Origin: Neorhizobium alkalisoli | GTDB lineage: Bacteria; Pseudomonadota; Alphaproteobacteria; Rhizobiales; Rhizobiaceae | Direction of reading: 5' to 3' | Assembly: GCF_007829835.1 (NCBI RefSeq) | Contig: NZ_VIWP01000002.1 | Coordinates: forward strand, 372,001 to 436,000 | DNA length: 64,000 nt | In this document: piece by piece, positions 1-8,556 of the stretch | Numbering within the stretch: position 1 is the stretch's first letter | Layout: each line of letters starts with the position of its first letter | Made by a program: the position numbers and the translations under genes | The notes under the pieces: model-generated | What the model was told of the DNA's origin: nothing | The model's database searches: none | The model's input: only the letters and a program-made list of their open reading frames with translations

Positions 1-64
1 ACTGGCGCGCATTCATGCGCTACCGTGTGCATTCTTGTGCACTTTCGTGCCTTTACGCGCCAGT
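1..64. repeat. 10-bp phased GYGC repeat with terminal inverted repeat
   Basis: Six consecutive 10-base units each end in G(C/T)GC, at 7-10, 17-20, 27-30, 37-40, 47-50 and 57-60. The other six bases vary. The outer 9 bases (ACTGGCGCG at 1-9 and CGCGCCAGT at 56-64) are inverted copies. The period equals about one helical turn, so every GYGC faces the same side of the DNA. The array lies just 3' of the ldtR gene and may begin outside the window. No function is assigned. Confidence 0.6.
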
Positions 65-106
65 TAGCAGTTTCGAATTATCAAGCTTTCGCAAAGCCTT
101 AGCGGC

Positions 107-622
107 TTACATCCGGTAAGCGATGCTGTCGTTCCAGAAACGATCCAGACGCTGCAGCAGCTTGTTCATCTGCGAAAACTCGCCTTCGCCGATGCCGCCG
201 ACCTTTTCGATCGAGCCGATATGGCGCTCGTAAAGCTTTGCGACGGTTTCGGCGATTTCCTGGCCTTCCGGGGTCAGGCTGATGCGGACCGAGCGGCGGT
301 CGATGCGCGAGCGCTGGTGGTTGATGAAGCCGAGGTCGACGAGCTTCTTGACGTTGTAGGAGACGTTCGAGCCGAGGTAATAACCGCGGGAGCGAAGTTC
401 ACCGGCGGTCAGTTCGGAATTGCCGATGTTGAAGAGGAGCAGTGCCTGGACTGCGTTGACATCGTCGCGACCCTGGCGGTCGAACTCGTCCTTGATGACG
501 TCGAGCAGGCGACGGTGCAGGCGTTCTACGAGGTGCAGCGACTCCATGTAGAGCGAGCGGATGGTGTCTTCATGCGGAGCTGCGACGGCCGCGGCCTGCG
601 GCTTGATTTTGGTATTCAACAT
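107..622 (-). CDS. ldtR: MarR-family transcriptional regulator, LdtR-like
   Basis: The 171-residue protein is a winged-helix MarR regulator. An N-terminal helix (about 20-50) precedes a wHTH (about 60-125) containing ELTAGELRSRGYYLGSNVS and a basic wing with RSRIDRRSVRISLTPEG. A C-terminal dimerisation helix follows. In Liberibacter and rhizobia the orthologue LdtR controls an L,D-transpeptidase and stress tolerance; that role is inferred here from overall sequence resemblance. It is transcribed away from the downstream DUF6163/hemB region, with a 230-bp upstream region that probably carries its own promoter. The start is the ATG at 622, and the length is normal for the family. Confidence 0.8.
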   Translation of the reverse strand: MLNTKIKPQAAAVAAPHEDTIRSLYMESLHLVERLHRRLLDVIKDEFDRQGRDDVNAVQALLLFNIGNSELTAGELRSRGYYLGSNVSYNVKKLVDLGFINHQRSRIDRRSVRISLTPEGQEIAETVAKLYERHIGSIEKVGGIGEGEFSQMNKLLQRLDRFWNDSIAYRM

Positions 623-791
623 GACTGCCTCACTGTTTCGTTTGGCGGTGTGTTTGTTTATTCCCGCCTTGAGACAGACACTATCGAAAGCGCATAAAAT
701 TCGACTTAAAACAAAGGGTTAATGAAACCTTGCCGAAGTTTTTCCAATGCCCGGCACTTGTGAGCCCCATAAAGCGGCCGCAATCTCACCC

Positions 792-834
792 TTGAAATTT
801 CAATGACTTAGATGCGATTTTTCGCTAAAATCGC
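792..834. promoter_or_regulatory. palindrome and hairpin between ldtR and the DUF6163 gene
   Basis: TTGAAATTTCAA at 792-803 is a perfect 12-bp palindrome. GCGATTTT at 814-821 pairs perfectly with AAAATCGC at 827-834 around a 5-base loop. The hairpin lies about 20 bases past the stop of the minus-strand DUF6163 gene and could end its transcript, although no strong U-tract follows. The palindrome could be an operator for ldtR. Both roles are guesses from position. Confidence 0.35.
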
Positions 835-852
835 GGGGTCAAAGCTTTAATT

Positions 853-1290
853 TCAGGGTAAATCAATCCTTACCCGCTCGGCCTTGCGGCGCTCTTCCAG
901 CCACAAAGAGAGACGAAAGACGATATAAAGGGCCGCCACGAAGACGTGCAGAAGCGGCACAAGCCTGTTATGTCCGAAGACATCCGGCCAGACGACATAC
1001 ATCAGAACCTGCACGGCGGCGGCGATCGTCCACAGCACCGCGCCCCAGGAGACGGTGAGCCAGAGGCCGAGCGAGGCGACCGGAAAGAGCACGGCCAGCG
1101 AACAGGCGGCGACCTTCCAGGGCAGATTGAGCAGATCGAAGCGGGCCGCACCCTTCAGCGAATAACCGACCAGCATGCCCCAATACTGGATGCCGAACCA
1201 AAGGCAGGCCACCGCGACCATCCGCAGGAAGATCACGAACAGGATTTCGGTCAGCGAGCGTTTGAGCGCCGTGGGGGAATCAGGTTCCAT
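853..1290 (-). CDS. DUF6163 family membrane protein
   Basis: The 145-residue protein has about four hydrophobic membrane-spanning segments: around 12-35, a middle pair between about 55 and 100, and one near 105-130. It ends in a charged tail (LWLEERRKAERVRIDL). I recognise it as the DUF6163 family found next to hemB in rhizobia; no function is known for it. It is divergent from hemB, and the two start regions lie 230 bp apart. It has no catalytic motif. Confidence 0.65.
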   Translation of the reverse strand: MEPDSPTALKRSLTEILFVIFLRMVAVACLWFGIQYWGMLVGYSLKGAARFDLLNLPWKVAACSLAVLFPVASLGLWLTVSWGAVLWTIAAAVQVLMYVVWPDVFGHNRLVPLLHVFVAALYIVFRLSLWLEERRKAERVRIDLP

Positions 1291-1379
1291 GGCCGCACAT
1301 TAAACATGGATGGGCGCGCCTCGCCAGATAGGCAGGGGAATGCAGACCTTGTATCCTCCGTTGAGCGCAGCCCTGCCCC

Positions 1380-1411
1380 TTTCCATGTCACCTGCTTTCC
1401 ATGTCACCTGC
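1380..1411 (+). repeat. tandem 16-bp direct repeat upstream of hemB
   Basis: The 16-base unit TTTCCATGTCACCTGC occurs twice back to back, at 1380-1395 and 1396-1411, with no mismatch. It sits 110 bp upstream of hemB and just upstream of an A/T-rich stretch (TTTTATATAAAG, about 1423-1434) that may hold the hemB promoter. A duplicated regulator site and simple slippage are both possible. Confidence 0.6.
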
Positions 1412-1520
1412 GGCATCCTGCCCTTTTATATAAAGTGGCGCCTATGCTAGTGACCTCGCCATACGATCGGACCGCCGACTTCGCCGACGGCCACGACAAA
1501 ACCCGTATCGGAGATTTTTC

Positions 1521-2531
1521 ATGGACAAGACCCATCTCGTCGACACCGTCACCGGCCACCGGCGCATGCGCCGCAATCGCAAGGCGGACTGGACGCGCCG
1601 CATGGTGCAGGAAAGCCGCCTGACGGTCGACGATTTCATCTGGCCGATCTTCATCGTGCCGGGCACGGGCATCGTCGATCCGATCAAGGCCATGCCGGGC
1701 GTCAACCGCATGAGCGTCGACAAGGCGGTCGAGGCCGTCAAGGAAGCGGCCGATCTTGGCATTCCGGCCATCGCCACCTTCCCCGATATCGAGATGGATC
1801 TGCGCGACGTTACCGGCTCGCAGAGCCTTGTCGCCGACAATCTGATCAACAAGGCGACGGCGGCGATCAAGAAGGCCGTGCCGAATATCGGTATCATTAC
1901 CGACGTGGCGCTCGATCCGTTCACCAGCCATGGCCATGACGGCATTTTGCGCGATGGCGTGATCGTCAATGACGAAACGGTCGATCAGGTCGTGCGTGCC
2001 GCAATCTTGCAGGCGGATGCCGGCGCCGATATCATCGCGCCGTCGGAAATGATGGATGGCCGCATCGGCGCCATCCGCCGCGGGCTCGACGCCGCCGGCC
2101 ACCAGGATGTCGGCATCATGTCCTATGCGACGAAATTTTCGTCCGGTTATTACGGCCCCTATCGCGAGGCGATCAACACAAGCGGCCTGTTGAAGGGCGA
2201 CAAGAACACCTACTACGTCTCGCCGGCTAACGGCACCGAGGCGCTGCGCGATGCGGCGCTCGATGTCGAGGAAGGCGCCGACATGATGATGGTCAAGCCC
2301 GGCCTTGCCTATCTCGATATCTGCTGGCGGGTGAAGGAAGCATTTGGGCTTCCGACCTATGCCTATCAGGTCTCTGGCGAATATTCGCAGATCAAGGCTG
2401 CCGCGATGAACGGCTGGATCGACGGCGAACGGATCATGATGGAGACCTTGCTCTGCTTCAAGCGCGCCGGCTGCGACGGTATTTTGACCTATTTCGCGAT
2501 CGAGGCCGCAAAGAAGCTTGCCAAGGGCTGA
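1521..2531 (+). CDS. hemB: delta-aminolevulinic acid dehydratase (porphobilinogen synthase)
   Basis: HemB condenses two 5-aminolevulinate molecules to porphobilinogen in the cytosolic tetrapyrrole (haem) pathway. The 336-residue TIM-barrel protein has the Schiff-base lysines at about Lys205 (ATKFSSG) and Lys259 (MMMVKPG). The metal-site segment reads DVALDPFTSHGHDG, so the three cysteines of zinc-type enzymes are replaced by Ala130, Asp132 and Asp140. That is the signature of magnesium-dependent rhizobial and plant-like enzymes. The start at the ATG preceded by GGAGA gives the usual length. It is a single gene, divergent from the DUF6163 gene. Confidence 0.95.
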   Translation: MDKTHLVDTVTGHRRMRRNRKADWTRRMVQESRLTVDDFIWPIFIVPGTGIVDPIKAMPGVNRMSVDKAVEAVKEAADLGIPAIATFPDIEMDLRDVTGSQSLVADNLINKATAAIKKAVPNIGIITDVALDPFTSHGHDGILRDGVIVNDETVDQVVRAAILQADAGADIIAPSEMMDGRIGAIRRGLDAAGHQDVGIMSYATKFSSGYYGPYREAINTSGLLKGDKNTYYVSPANGTEALRDAALDVEEGADMMMVKPGLAYLDICWRVKEAFGLPTYAYQVSGEYSQIKAAAMNGWIDGERIMMETLLCFKRAGCDGILTYFAIEAAKKLAKG

Positions 2532-2669
2532 TTCTTGAAGCGATCTGCAATCGTCACGCCGGATTGCGCGTGACGATTGCCGGTACCGGCCTTAGGGCCA
2601 TGGCAGTTGAACTGCATCCGGCGCGATACCATATCCCATGTCATGTCTTTCTCAGGAGAAACCAAGACG

Positions 2670-3128
2670 ATGAGCATCGAGCCGAACCCGACTTTTGCCG
2701 CACCGGAGGACTGGCGCGCCTATAGCGGCGTTCTGTCCCGGCGCATCTTCGCCTTCCTGATCGATTATCTGATCGTGCTGCTTCTGTGCATTCCGGCCGC
2801 CGTGATTGTGTTCTTCCTCGGCATCATCACGCTTGGCCTCGGCTTTGCGCTCTATCCGGCGCTGTTCGTCATCGTGGCGCTTCTCTATTTCGGCATGACG
2901 CTCGGCGGGCCGAACCAGGCCTCGCCCGGCATGCGGGCAATGGGTCTTGCCATGGCACGCATCGATGGTCGCCGCATGGATTTCTTGACGGCCATGGTCC
3001 ACACCGTGCTGTTCTGGCTGATCAACTCGGTGCTGACGCCGCTCATCCTGCTGGCCGGCCTGTTCATCGAGCGCTCGCGACTCGTACACGACCTGCTGCT
3101 CGGCACCGTGGTAATGCGCACCAATTGA
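2670..3128 (+). CDS. RDD family membrane protein
   Basis: The 152-residue protein has three hydrophobic segments (about 28-55, 58-80 and 112-135). The RDD signature is present: an Arg in RIFAFLIDYL near the first helix and Asp residues in FLIDYLI and the C-terminal LVHDLLLGTVVM. RDD proteins are small inner-membrane proteins, some linked to ion exchange, but the function here is unknown. The start chosen is the ATG at 2670, preceded by AGGAGA at 2654-2659. It is probably co-oriented with, but separate from, hemB. Confidence 0.8.
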   Translation: MSIEPNPTFAAPEDWRAYSGVLSRRIFAFLIDYLIVLLLCIPAAVIVFFLGIITLGLGFALYPALFVIVALLYFGMTLGGPNQASPGMRAMGLAMARIDGRRMDFLTAMVHTVLFWLINSVLTPLILLAGLFIERSRLVHDLLLGTVVMRTN

Positions 3129-3289
3129 TCTTTTTCAATTCCGTGCCGCGTCCCTATCGATGCGGCGCGGGACTGCAATCACTAAAATGTTGAGGCAGCC
3201 CATACCGTAGATTGCCGGAGTTGACGTTTGGCGTTTATGCGCCATGCTATGGTTACAAAGGCAATAAAGAGGGACCCGGTCGGCACTCG

Positions 3290-4054
3290 ATGAATACGCA
3301 GGCGACGCCATCACCGCAGTTCTACCTGACGGCACCGGCGATTTGTCCCTATCTTCCCGGCGAAATGGAACGCAAGGTGTTTACCCACCTCGTGGGACCA
3401 CGCGCTGCGGAAATGAACGACCTTTTGACCCAGGGCGGTTTCAGGCGTTCCCAGAACATCGCCTATCGCCCCGCATGTGAAGCCTGCCGCGCCTGCGTGT
3501 CCGTCCGCATTCTCGCCGGAGAGTTCCAGCCGGCCCGTTCGATGCGCCGCGTGCTTGCCGCCAACAAGGACGTCATTGCCAGCGTCGGCCCGGCCCAGCC
3601 CTCCACCGAACAGTTTTCCCTGTTCCGTCGTTATCTCGACGACCGCCATCAGAAGGGCGGCATGTCGGACATGTCTGCGCTCGACTATGCGATCATGGTC
3701 GAGGACACGCATGTGAACACCCGCATCATTGAGTACCGCCGCCGCGAACCGGGCGCCGGCATCAGCGCAGAGCCGAAGGGCGAATTGCTCGGCGTGGCAT
3801 TGACCGACCTGATGAGCGACGGGCTTTCGATGGTCTATTCGTTCTTCAACCCGGAGCTCGAGAAGCGTTCCTTCGGCACGTTCATGATTCTGGACCACAT
3901 CAACCGAACCAACACGCTCGGCCTGCCGCATGTCTATCTCGGCTACTGGGTGAAGGGGTCGACGAAGATGGGGTACAAGACGCGGTACCAGCCGCAAGAG
4001 CATTTGACCGCGCGAGGGTGGGAGCGGTTTGCGGGTGAGGACGGCGGGGAATAG
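3290..4054 (+). CDS. bpt: aspartate/glutamate leucyltransferase (Bpt; arginyltransferase family)
   Basis: This enzyme transfers Leu (or Arg) from aminoacyl-tRNA to proteins with N-terminal Asp/Glu, marking them for ClpS/ClpAP degradation by the bacterial N-end rule. The 254-residue protein has the N-terminal ATE domain with the Cys-rich segment [15 protein letters not shown] at about residues 57-71, and the C-terminal ATE domain with [19 protein letters not shown] and [16 protein letters not shown]. Family members are about 240-260 residues, so it is complete. The start at 3290 gives the typical N terminus. The symbol is also written ate. Confidence 0.88.
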   Translation: MNTQATPSPQFYLTAPAICPYLPGEMERKVFTHLVGPRAAEMNDLLTQGGFRRSQNIAYRPACEACRACVSVRILAGEFQPARSMRRVLAANKDVIASVGPAQPSTEQFSLFRRYLDDRHQKGGMSDMSALDYAIMVEDTHVNTRIIEYRRREPGAGISAEPKGELLGVALTDLMSDGLSMVYSFFNPELEKRSFGTFMILDHINRTNTLGLPHVYLGYWVKGSTKMGYKTRYQPQEHLTARGWERFAGEDGGE

Positions 4055-4065
4055 GTTGGCTCAAA

Positions 4066-4101
4066 TTGTAGCCAGTTTTCGCTCATGCTATAACTTGGCT
4101 A
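4066..4101 (+). promoter_or_regulatory. promoter with flanking inverted repeat for the abrB-doc module
   Basis: TTGTAG (4066-4071), a 17-base spacer and TATAAC (4089-4094) form a good sigma-70 promoter 25 bp before the antitoxin ATG. TAGCCA (4069-4074) and TGGCTA (4096-4101) are inverted copies that flank the -10 box. This is a plausible operator for autorepression by the antitoxin. The module appears to carry its own promoter rather than relying on bpt. Confidence 0.5.
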
Positions 4102-4118
4102 TACGATAGGGGCAGGCC

Positions 4119-4340
4119 ATGAACGTCACGATACGTAAAATCGGCAATTCCGAAGGCATTATTATCCCCAAGGAAGTTCTAGATCGCATGGGCTTGAAAG
4201 AAGGCGATACGCTTCAGGTTCTGGAGGAGAACGGGAGTATTGCTCTCGTGCCAGAGCAGGCCGAACTCTCAGAGCAGCTTAAAGCCGCTCGCCTCGGTAT
4301 GGAAAAATATAAAGTTGCCCTGAGAGAACTCGCGAAATGA
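4119..4340 (+). CDS. AbrB/MazE-type antitoxin
   Basis: The 73-residue protein has a SpoVT/AbrB swapped-hairpin DNA-binding fold at 1-48 (MNVTIRKIGNSEGIIIPKEV, then LKEGDTLQVLEENGSIALVP). A charged helix at 50-73 would bind and neutralise the toxin. It overlaps the downstream doc gene by four bases (ATGA), as is usual for translationally coupled toxin-antitoxin pairs. A good Shine-Dalgarno sequence (AGGGG) precedes the ATG. It probably represses its own promoter. Confidence 0.85.
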   Translation: MNVTIRKIGNSEGIIIPKEVLDRMGLKEGDTLQVLEENGSIALVPEQAELSEQLKAARLGMEKYKVALRELAK

Positions 4341-4726
4341 CAGCCATTAAGTGGCTGTCACGTTCGTCCATTGAGATTATTCATTCCGAGCAAATTGCAG
4401 AGCACGGCGGCTTGTCTGGCCTTAAAGACGTCAATGCTTTGGAAGCAGCGCTGGCCCGTCCTATTCACAAGCACACCTACGGAGAAAACGATCTTTTCGT
4501 ACTTGCTGCCGCCTATCTTTATGGCTTAACTCGCAACCATCCGTTTTCCGACGGCAATAAACGCATTGGCTATCTTGCTGCATTTACGTTCCTACTGATC
4601 AACGGCTACCTGATAGAGGCGAGCCAGAGGCAGATCGTTAACCTAGTCCTTGCCGTAGCCGCCGGCGAGGTCGACGAGGAAGGTGCGACGCACCTTCTGC
4701 GCGACCACACCATCCCCTATCCATAA
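4337..4726 (+). CDS. doc: Doc-type toxin of the Fic/Doc family
   Basis: The 129-residue protein matches death-on-curing proteins, which phosphorylate elongation factor Tu and block translation. The Fic/Doc core motif HPFSDGNKR is intact at about residues 68-76, with His68, Asp72, Asn74, Lys75 and Arg76, so the toxin is probably active. Its ATG overlaps the antitoxin stop. Its TAA (4724-4726) is directly followed by the stop codon of the convergent parC (4727-4729), leaving no room for a terminator. This suggests the module was inserted against the parC end. Confidence 0.9.
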   Translation: MTAIKWLSRSSIEIIHSEQIAEHGGLSGLKDVNALEAALARPIHKHTYGENDLFVLAAAYLYGLTRNHPFSDGNKRIGYLAAFTFLLINGYLIEASQRQIVNLVLAVAAGEVDEEGATHLLRDHTIPYP

Positions 4727-7009
4727 TCACCCCGCAAACTTCCCGCTTCTCGGAAAGCCCTTCGGCACGGTACGGCCAGCCGAGGCACGGTCGCCCATCC
4801 ATTCCAGCAGCTCGTCCTTGTTGCGGGTGAAGGCGCGACCGGCGCTGTCTTCCCAGGAAAGGCCCGTTTCCATCGCAAAGCACTTGATGTCGGAAATGCC
4901 GCCATCCTTGTAGCGTTGCAGGCGCACGCCCTTGCCACGGCTCATTTCCGGCAGCTGGGCGAGCGGGAAGACGACCATCTTGCGGTTTTCGCCAACGACG
5001 GCGACATGATCGCCCGAGACCTGCACGACGAGCTTGGCCTCGTCCGGCATGGAGACGTTCATCACCTGCTTGCCCTTGCGGGTATTGGCGACCATGTCCG
5101 TCTCGCCGACGATAAAACCGTAACCGGAGGTCGAGGCGATAATGACCTTGCGGGATGCGTCATGCACGAAGGCGGTCAGCACGTCCTGGTCGTTTTCCAT
5201 ATCGACCATGATGCGGATCGGTTCGCCATGGCCGCGGCCGCCGGGCAGCTTGTCGGCGCCGAGCGTATAGGCCTTGCCGCCGGTCGTGACGAGCAGCAGC
5301 TTGTCGGTCGTCTGCGCCGGGAAGGCCAGTTTCGGTCCGTCGCCTTCCTTGAAGGTCAGGCCCGACGTATCGGCGACATGGCCCTTCAGCGCACGGATCC
5401 AGCCCTTTTGCGAGATGACGACGGTGATCGGTTCCTTTTCGATCATCGCCTGGTTGATCGCCTCGATATCGGCATCCGGCGCATCGGCAAAGGTCGTCAG
5501 GCGGGCAAAAGGCTTGCCCCTGCCCTTGGCGAAGGTTTTGCGGACGTCCTGGATCTCGTGCTCGATCACCTTCCACTGCTTGTCGTCGGAGGCGAGCAGC
5601 GATTCGATATCGGCCTTTTCCTTGCTCAATTCGTCGAATTCCTTGCGGATCTCGAACTCTTCCAGCTTGCGCAAATTGCGCAGACGCATGTTGAGGATAG
5701 CCTCGGCCTGCGTGTCGGTCAGCGACCAGCGCGCGATCATGACCGGCTTCGGCTCGTCCTCCTCGCGGATGATGCGGATCACCTCGTCGAGATTGAGATA
5801 GGCGATCAGGAGGCCGCCGAGGATATCGAGGCGGCGGTCGATCGCGGCCAGACGGAAGCGCGAGCGGCGGATCAGAACGTCACGGCGATGGCTGAGCCAT
5901 TCGACCAGAACCTCGTTCAGTGCCATCACTTTCGGCACCTTGCCCATGGACAGCACGTTCATGTTGAGCGGGAAACGGGTTTCCAGCTCGCTCAGCTTGA
6001 ACAGCGATTCCATCAGCAGCGTCGCATCGACGGTGCGGTTCTTCGGCACCAGAACGACGCGCACGTCTTCGGCAGATTCATCGCGGACGTCTTCGAGAAG
6101 CGGCAGCTTGCGGGCCAGAAGCAGCTCGGCGATCTTTTCGATCAGCCGCGATTTTTGAACCTGATAGGGAATTTCGGTGACGACGATCTGGTAACCGCCG
6201 CGGCCGAGATCCTCGATCTGCCAGCGGGCGCGAACGCGAAAACCGCCGCGGCCGGTCTTGTAGGCCTCGATCATCTGCTGGCGGCTGTCGATGATGATGC
6301 CGCCTGTCGGGAAGTCCGGCCCTTCGATGCCACCCTTGGCCGGATTGGCCGGATCGGCCATCAGATCCTCGACCGTCGCCTGCGGGTTCTTGATGAGGAG
6401 AAGCGCGGCGTCGCAAAGTTCATGCACGTTATGCGGCGCGATGGACGTCGCCATGCCGACGGCGATACCGGACGTGCCGTTCGCCAGAAGGTTCGGGAAG
6501 GCACCGGGCATGACGACCGGTTCTTCGTCTTCCTCGTTATAGGTCGGGCGGAAATCGACGGCGTCCTGATCGATACCTTCGAGCAGCAGCGCCGCGACAT
6601 CGGTCATGCGCGCTTCGGTGTAACGATAGGCGGCGGCGCCATCGCCGTCGATATTGCCGAAATTGCCCTGGCCATCGACGATCGGATAACGCTGCGAAAA
6701 GTCCTGGGCGAGACGCACCAGCGCGTCATAGACCGACTGGTCGCCATGCGGGTGGAATTTACCGATGACGTCACCGACGATACGGGCGCATTTCTTGAAG
6801 GCCGAATTCGGCCTTATGCCCATTTCGCTCATCGCGTGGATGATACGGCGATGCACCGGCTTCAGGCCGTCGCGGACGTCCGGAAGCGCGCGGTGCATGA
6901 TGGTCGACAGCGCATAGGCAAGGTAGCGCTCTTCCAGCGCTGCCTTGAGGTCGACTGGCAGAATATGGTCATCGCCGCCGTCAGAGGGCGGATTTACAGT
7001 TTTTCCCAT
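4727..7009 (-). CDS. parC: DNA topoisomerase IV subunit A
   Basis: ParC cuts and rejoins DNA as part of the ParC2E2 enzyme that unlinks daughter chromosomes. The 760-residue protein has the conserved winged-helix and tower regions ([17 protein letters not shown], then the active Tyr in [11 protein letters not shown] near residue 125) and a C-terminal beta-pinwheel domain. The quinolone-determining segment reads [16 protein letters not shown], with Gln at the position of Ser80 of E. coli ParC and Asp at Glu84. The length and the absence of a full GyrA box support ParC rather than GyrA. No terminator is visible at its 3' end. Confidence 0.93.
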   Translation of the reverse strand: MGKTVNPPSDGGDDHILPVDLKAALEERYLAYALSTIMHRALPDVRDGLKPVHRRIIHAMSEMGIRPNSAFKKCARIVGDVIGKFHPHGDQSVYDALVRLAQDFSQRYPIVDGQGNFGNIDGDGAAAYRYTEARMTDVAALLLEGIDQDAVDFRPTYNEEDEEPVVMPGAFPNLLANGTSGIAVGMATSIAPHNVHELCDAALLLIKNPQATVEDLMADPANPAKGGIEGPDFPTGGIIIDSRQQMIEAYKTGRGGFRVRARWQIEDLGRGGYQIVVTEIPYQVQKSRLIEKIAELLLARKLPLLEDVRDESAEDVRVVLVPKNRTVDATLLMESLFKLSELETRFPLNMNVLSMGKVPKVMALNEVLVEWLSHRRDVLIRRSRFRLAAIDRRLDILGGLLIAYLNLDEVIRIIREEDEPKPVMIARWSLTDTQAEAILNMRLRNLRKLEEFEIRKEFDELSKEKADIESLLASDDKQWKVIEHEIQDVRKTFAKGRGKPFARLTTFADAPDADIEAINQAMIEKEPITVVISQKGWIRALKGHVADTSGLTFKEGDGPKLAFPAQTTDKLLLVTTGGKAYTLGADKLPGGRGHGEPIRIMVDMENDQDVLTAFVHDASRKVIIASTSGYGFIVGETDMVANTRKGKQVMNVSMPDEAKLVVQVSGDHVAVVGENRKMVVFPLAQLPEMSRGKGVRLQRYKDGGISDIKCFAMETGLSWEDSAGRAFTRNKDELLEWMGDRASAGRTVPKGFPRSGKFAG

Positions 7010-7291
7010 GGGACTGCCCTAGCGGAAATGCGGATTTGCGGCAAGAAAGCCGGGCAAACCGCCTGTGGATTAAGAGATTTTGCACTCCAAGGACAGTTTG
7101 GCTGCGCGTAATCATTCCGCCGCAATCTTGTCTTCACAGAAGGGCTTTAGGGGCGACGTTTGGGAGTTGCGTAACTCTGTCAGCGTTTTACTGCAGGACC
7201 CCATAGACGTTTGGTATTCGCCGCCTATAACTCTTGCCTTGATTAGGCATTCATCGGTTTTGCGGGCAAGATCTGCCCGCCAGGAGGAAAA

Positions 7292-8482
7292 ATGACGCAC
7301 TATTCCACCAAGGCCCGGCTTCTTATCGCCGGTACGGCGCTTTCGGTCTTCGCCAGCCCGGCTTTCGCGCTGGATGGTCAGGACCTCCTGAAGAAGATCA
7401 ATGCCGCCATGGCCGTTCAGGGTGGTAAGCTGACGGCGGAGTCGATCGACATCAGCGGTTCGACCGTGACCCTTAAGGGCACGCGCGTCAGCCCCGTCGC
7501 GACGCCGGAAGAACTGACGATCGGCACCGTTACCATGGATGGTGTCGAGGAAGATGCGGGCGGTTATTCGATCGATAAGGTCACCTTCCCCAATATCAAC
7601 GCCTCCAGCGAAGGCACGACGGTGACTGCCACCGATCTGACTCTGAGCGGCGTCACCGTTCCGGCGGATGCCACGACCGCATCGCTGGATTCGCTTCTCA
7701 TCTATGAAAAGGCGCATTCGGGTCCGGTGAATGTCAGCGTCGGCGGCAAGACGATTTTCGCGATCGCCGAAACCAATGCCACGACCGATGTCGCCGATGA
7801 CGATACCAGCCTCGATTTCGCCTTCGACATGACCGGCATCAAGGCCGATCTCAGCATCGTCGATGACGCCCAGTCGAAGGAAGCGATCAACGCGCTCGGC
7901 CTGACCTCGCTCGATGGCAAGATCACCATGAAGGGCAGCTGGACGCAGAATGACGGCACGGTCGATGTCGAGGAATATGCGATCGACTTCGACAAGGTCG
8001 GCAGCCTCAACCTCGCCTTCAGCCTGTCGGGCTACACGATCGACTTCATCAAGTCGGCGCAAGAAACCGCCAAGGCGATGGAAGCCAATGCCAACAAGGA
8101 AGAGGCCCAGCAGGCCGCCAACCTTGCCATGCTCGGCCTGATGCAGCGCCTGACCTTCAACAGCGCCCAGATCCGTTTCGAGGATGACGGCATCACCACC
8201 AAGGCACTCGATTACGCCGGCAAGACGCAGAACACGACCGGTCCGCAGATGGCCCAGATGATCAAGGCGATGACGCCGCTGGTGCTGGCCCAGTACAATG
8301 TGCCGGAACTGCAGAACATGCTGAGCCAGGCCGTCAACAGCTTCCTCGACAAGCCGGAAAGCTTCACCGTCGATGCCGAGCCGAAGAACCCGGTCCCCTT
8401 CCCGATGCTGATGGGCGCCGCAATGGGCGCCCCGAACACGCTGCCGCAGGTTCTCGGCGTCAAGGTTTCCGCAAACGACTGA
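7292..8482 (+). CDS. secreted/periplasmic protein of unknown function
   Basis: The 396-residue protein starts with a Sec signal peptide (residues 1-26, cleavage after SPAFA). The mature part is rich in Asp, Thr and Ser, has no cysteine and no membrane segments, and shows repeating beta-strand-like stretches such as VDGVEEDAGGYSIDKVTFPNI. I recognise it only as a type common in rhizobia with no known role. A strong Shine-Dalgarno AGGAGG lies 4 bases before the ATG. It is monocistronic and ends in a rho-independent terminator. Confidence 0.75.
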   Translation: MTHYSTKARLLIAGTALSVFASPAFALDGQDLLKKINAAMAVQGGKLTAESIDISGSTVTLKGTRVSPVATPEELTIGTVTMDGVEEDAGGYSIDKVTFPNINASSEGTTVTATDLTLSGVTVPADATTASLDSLLIYEKAHSGPVNVSVGGKTIFAIAETNATTDVADDDTSLDFAFDMTGIKADLSIVDDAQSKEAINALGLTSLDGKITMKGSWTQNDGTVDVEEYAIDFDKVGSLNLAFSLSGYTIDFIKSAQETAKAMEANANKEEAQQAANLAMLGLMQRLTFNSAQIRFEDDGITTKALDYAGKTQNTTGPQMAQMIKAMTPLVLAQYNVPELQNMLSQAVNSFLDKPESFTVDAEPKNPVPFPMLMGAAMGAPNTLPQVLGVKVSAND

Positions 8483-8501
8483 TCGTTTCGCAGACTGATT
8501 C

Positions 8502-8536
8502 AAAAAGCCCCGGCAAGCGATTGCCGAGGCTTTTGT
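8502..8536. terminator. bidirectional rho-independent terminator
   Basis: AAAAGCC-CGGCAA (8503-8516) pairs with TTGCCG-GGCTTTT (8521-8534) around GCGA, with one internal mismatch. A T-run lies on the plus side and an A-run on the other. It sits between the secreted-protein gene (plus) and sulP (minus, stop at 8557), so it can end both transcripts. Confidence 0.85.
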
Positions 8537-8556
8537 TTTGGAGACGATTTTGAACG

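Noticed and set aside
1-64. CRISPR-like array
   Set aside because: The period is 10 bp with no constant repeat of CRISPR length and no cas genes anywhere in the window.
4916-7111. 731-codon open frame on the plus strand opposite parC
   Set aside because: It mirrors the parC reading frame, which has clear topoisomerase motifs. The antisense frame is open because of GC-rich codon use and shows no family features.
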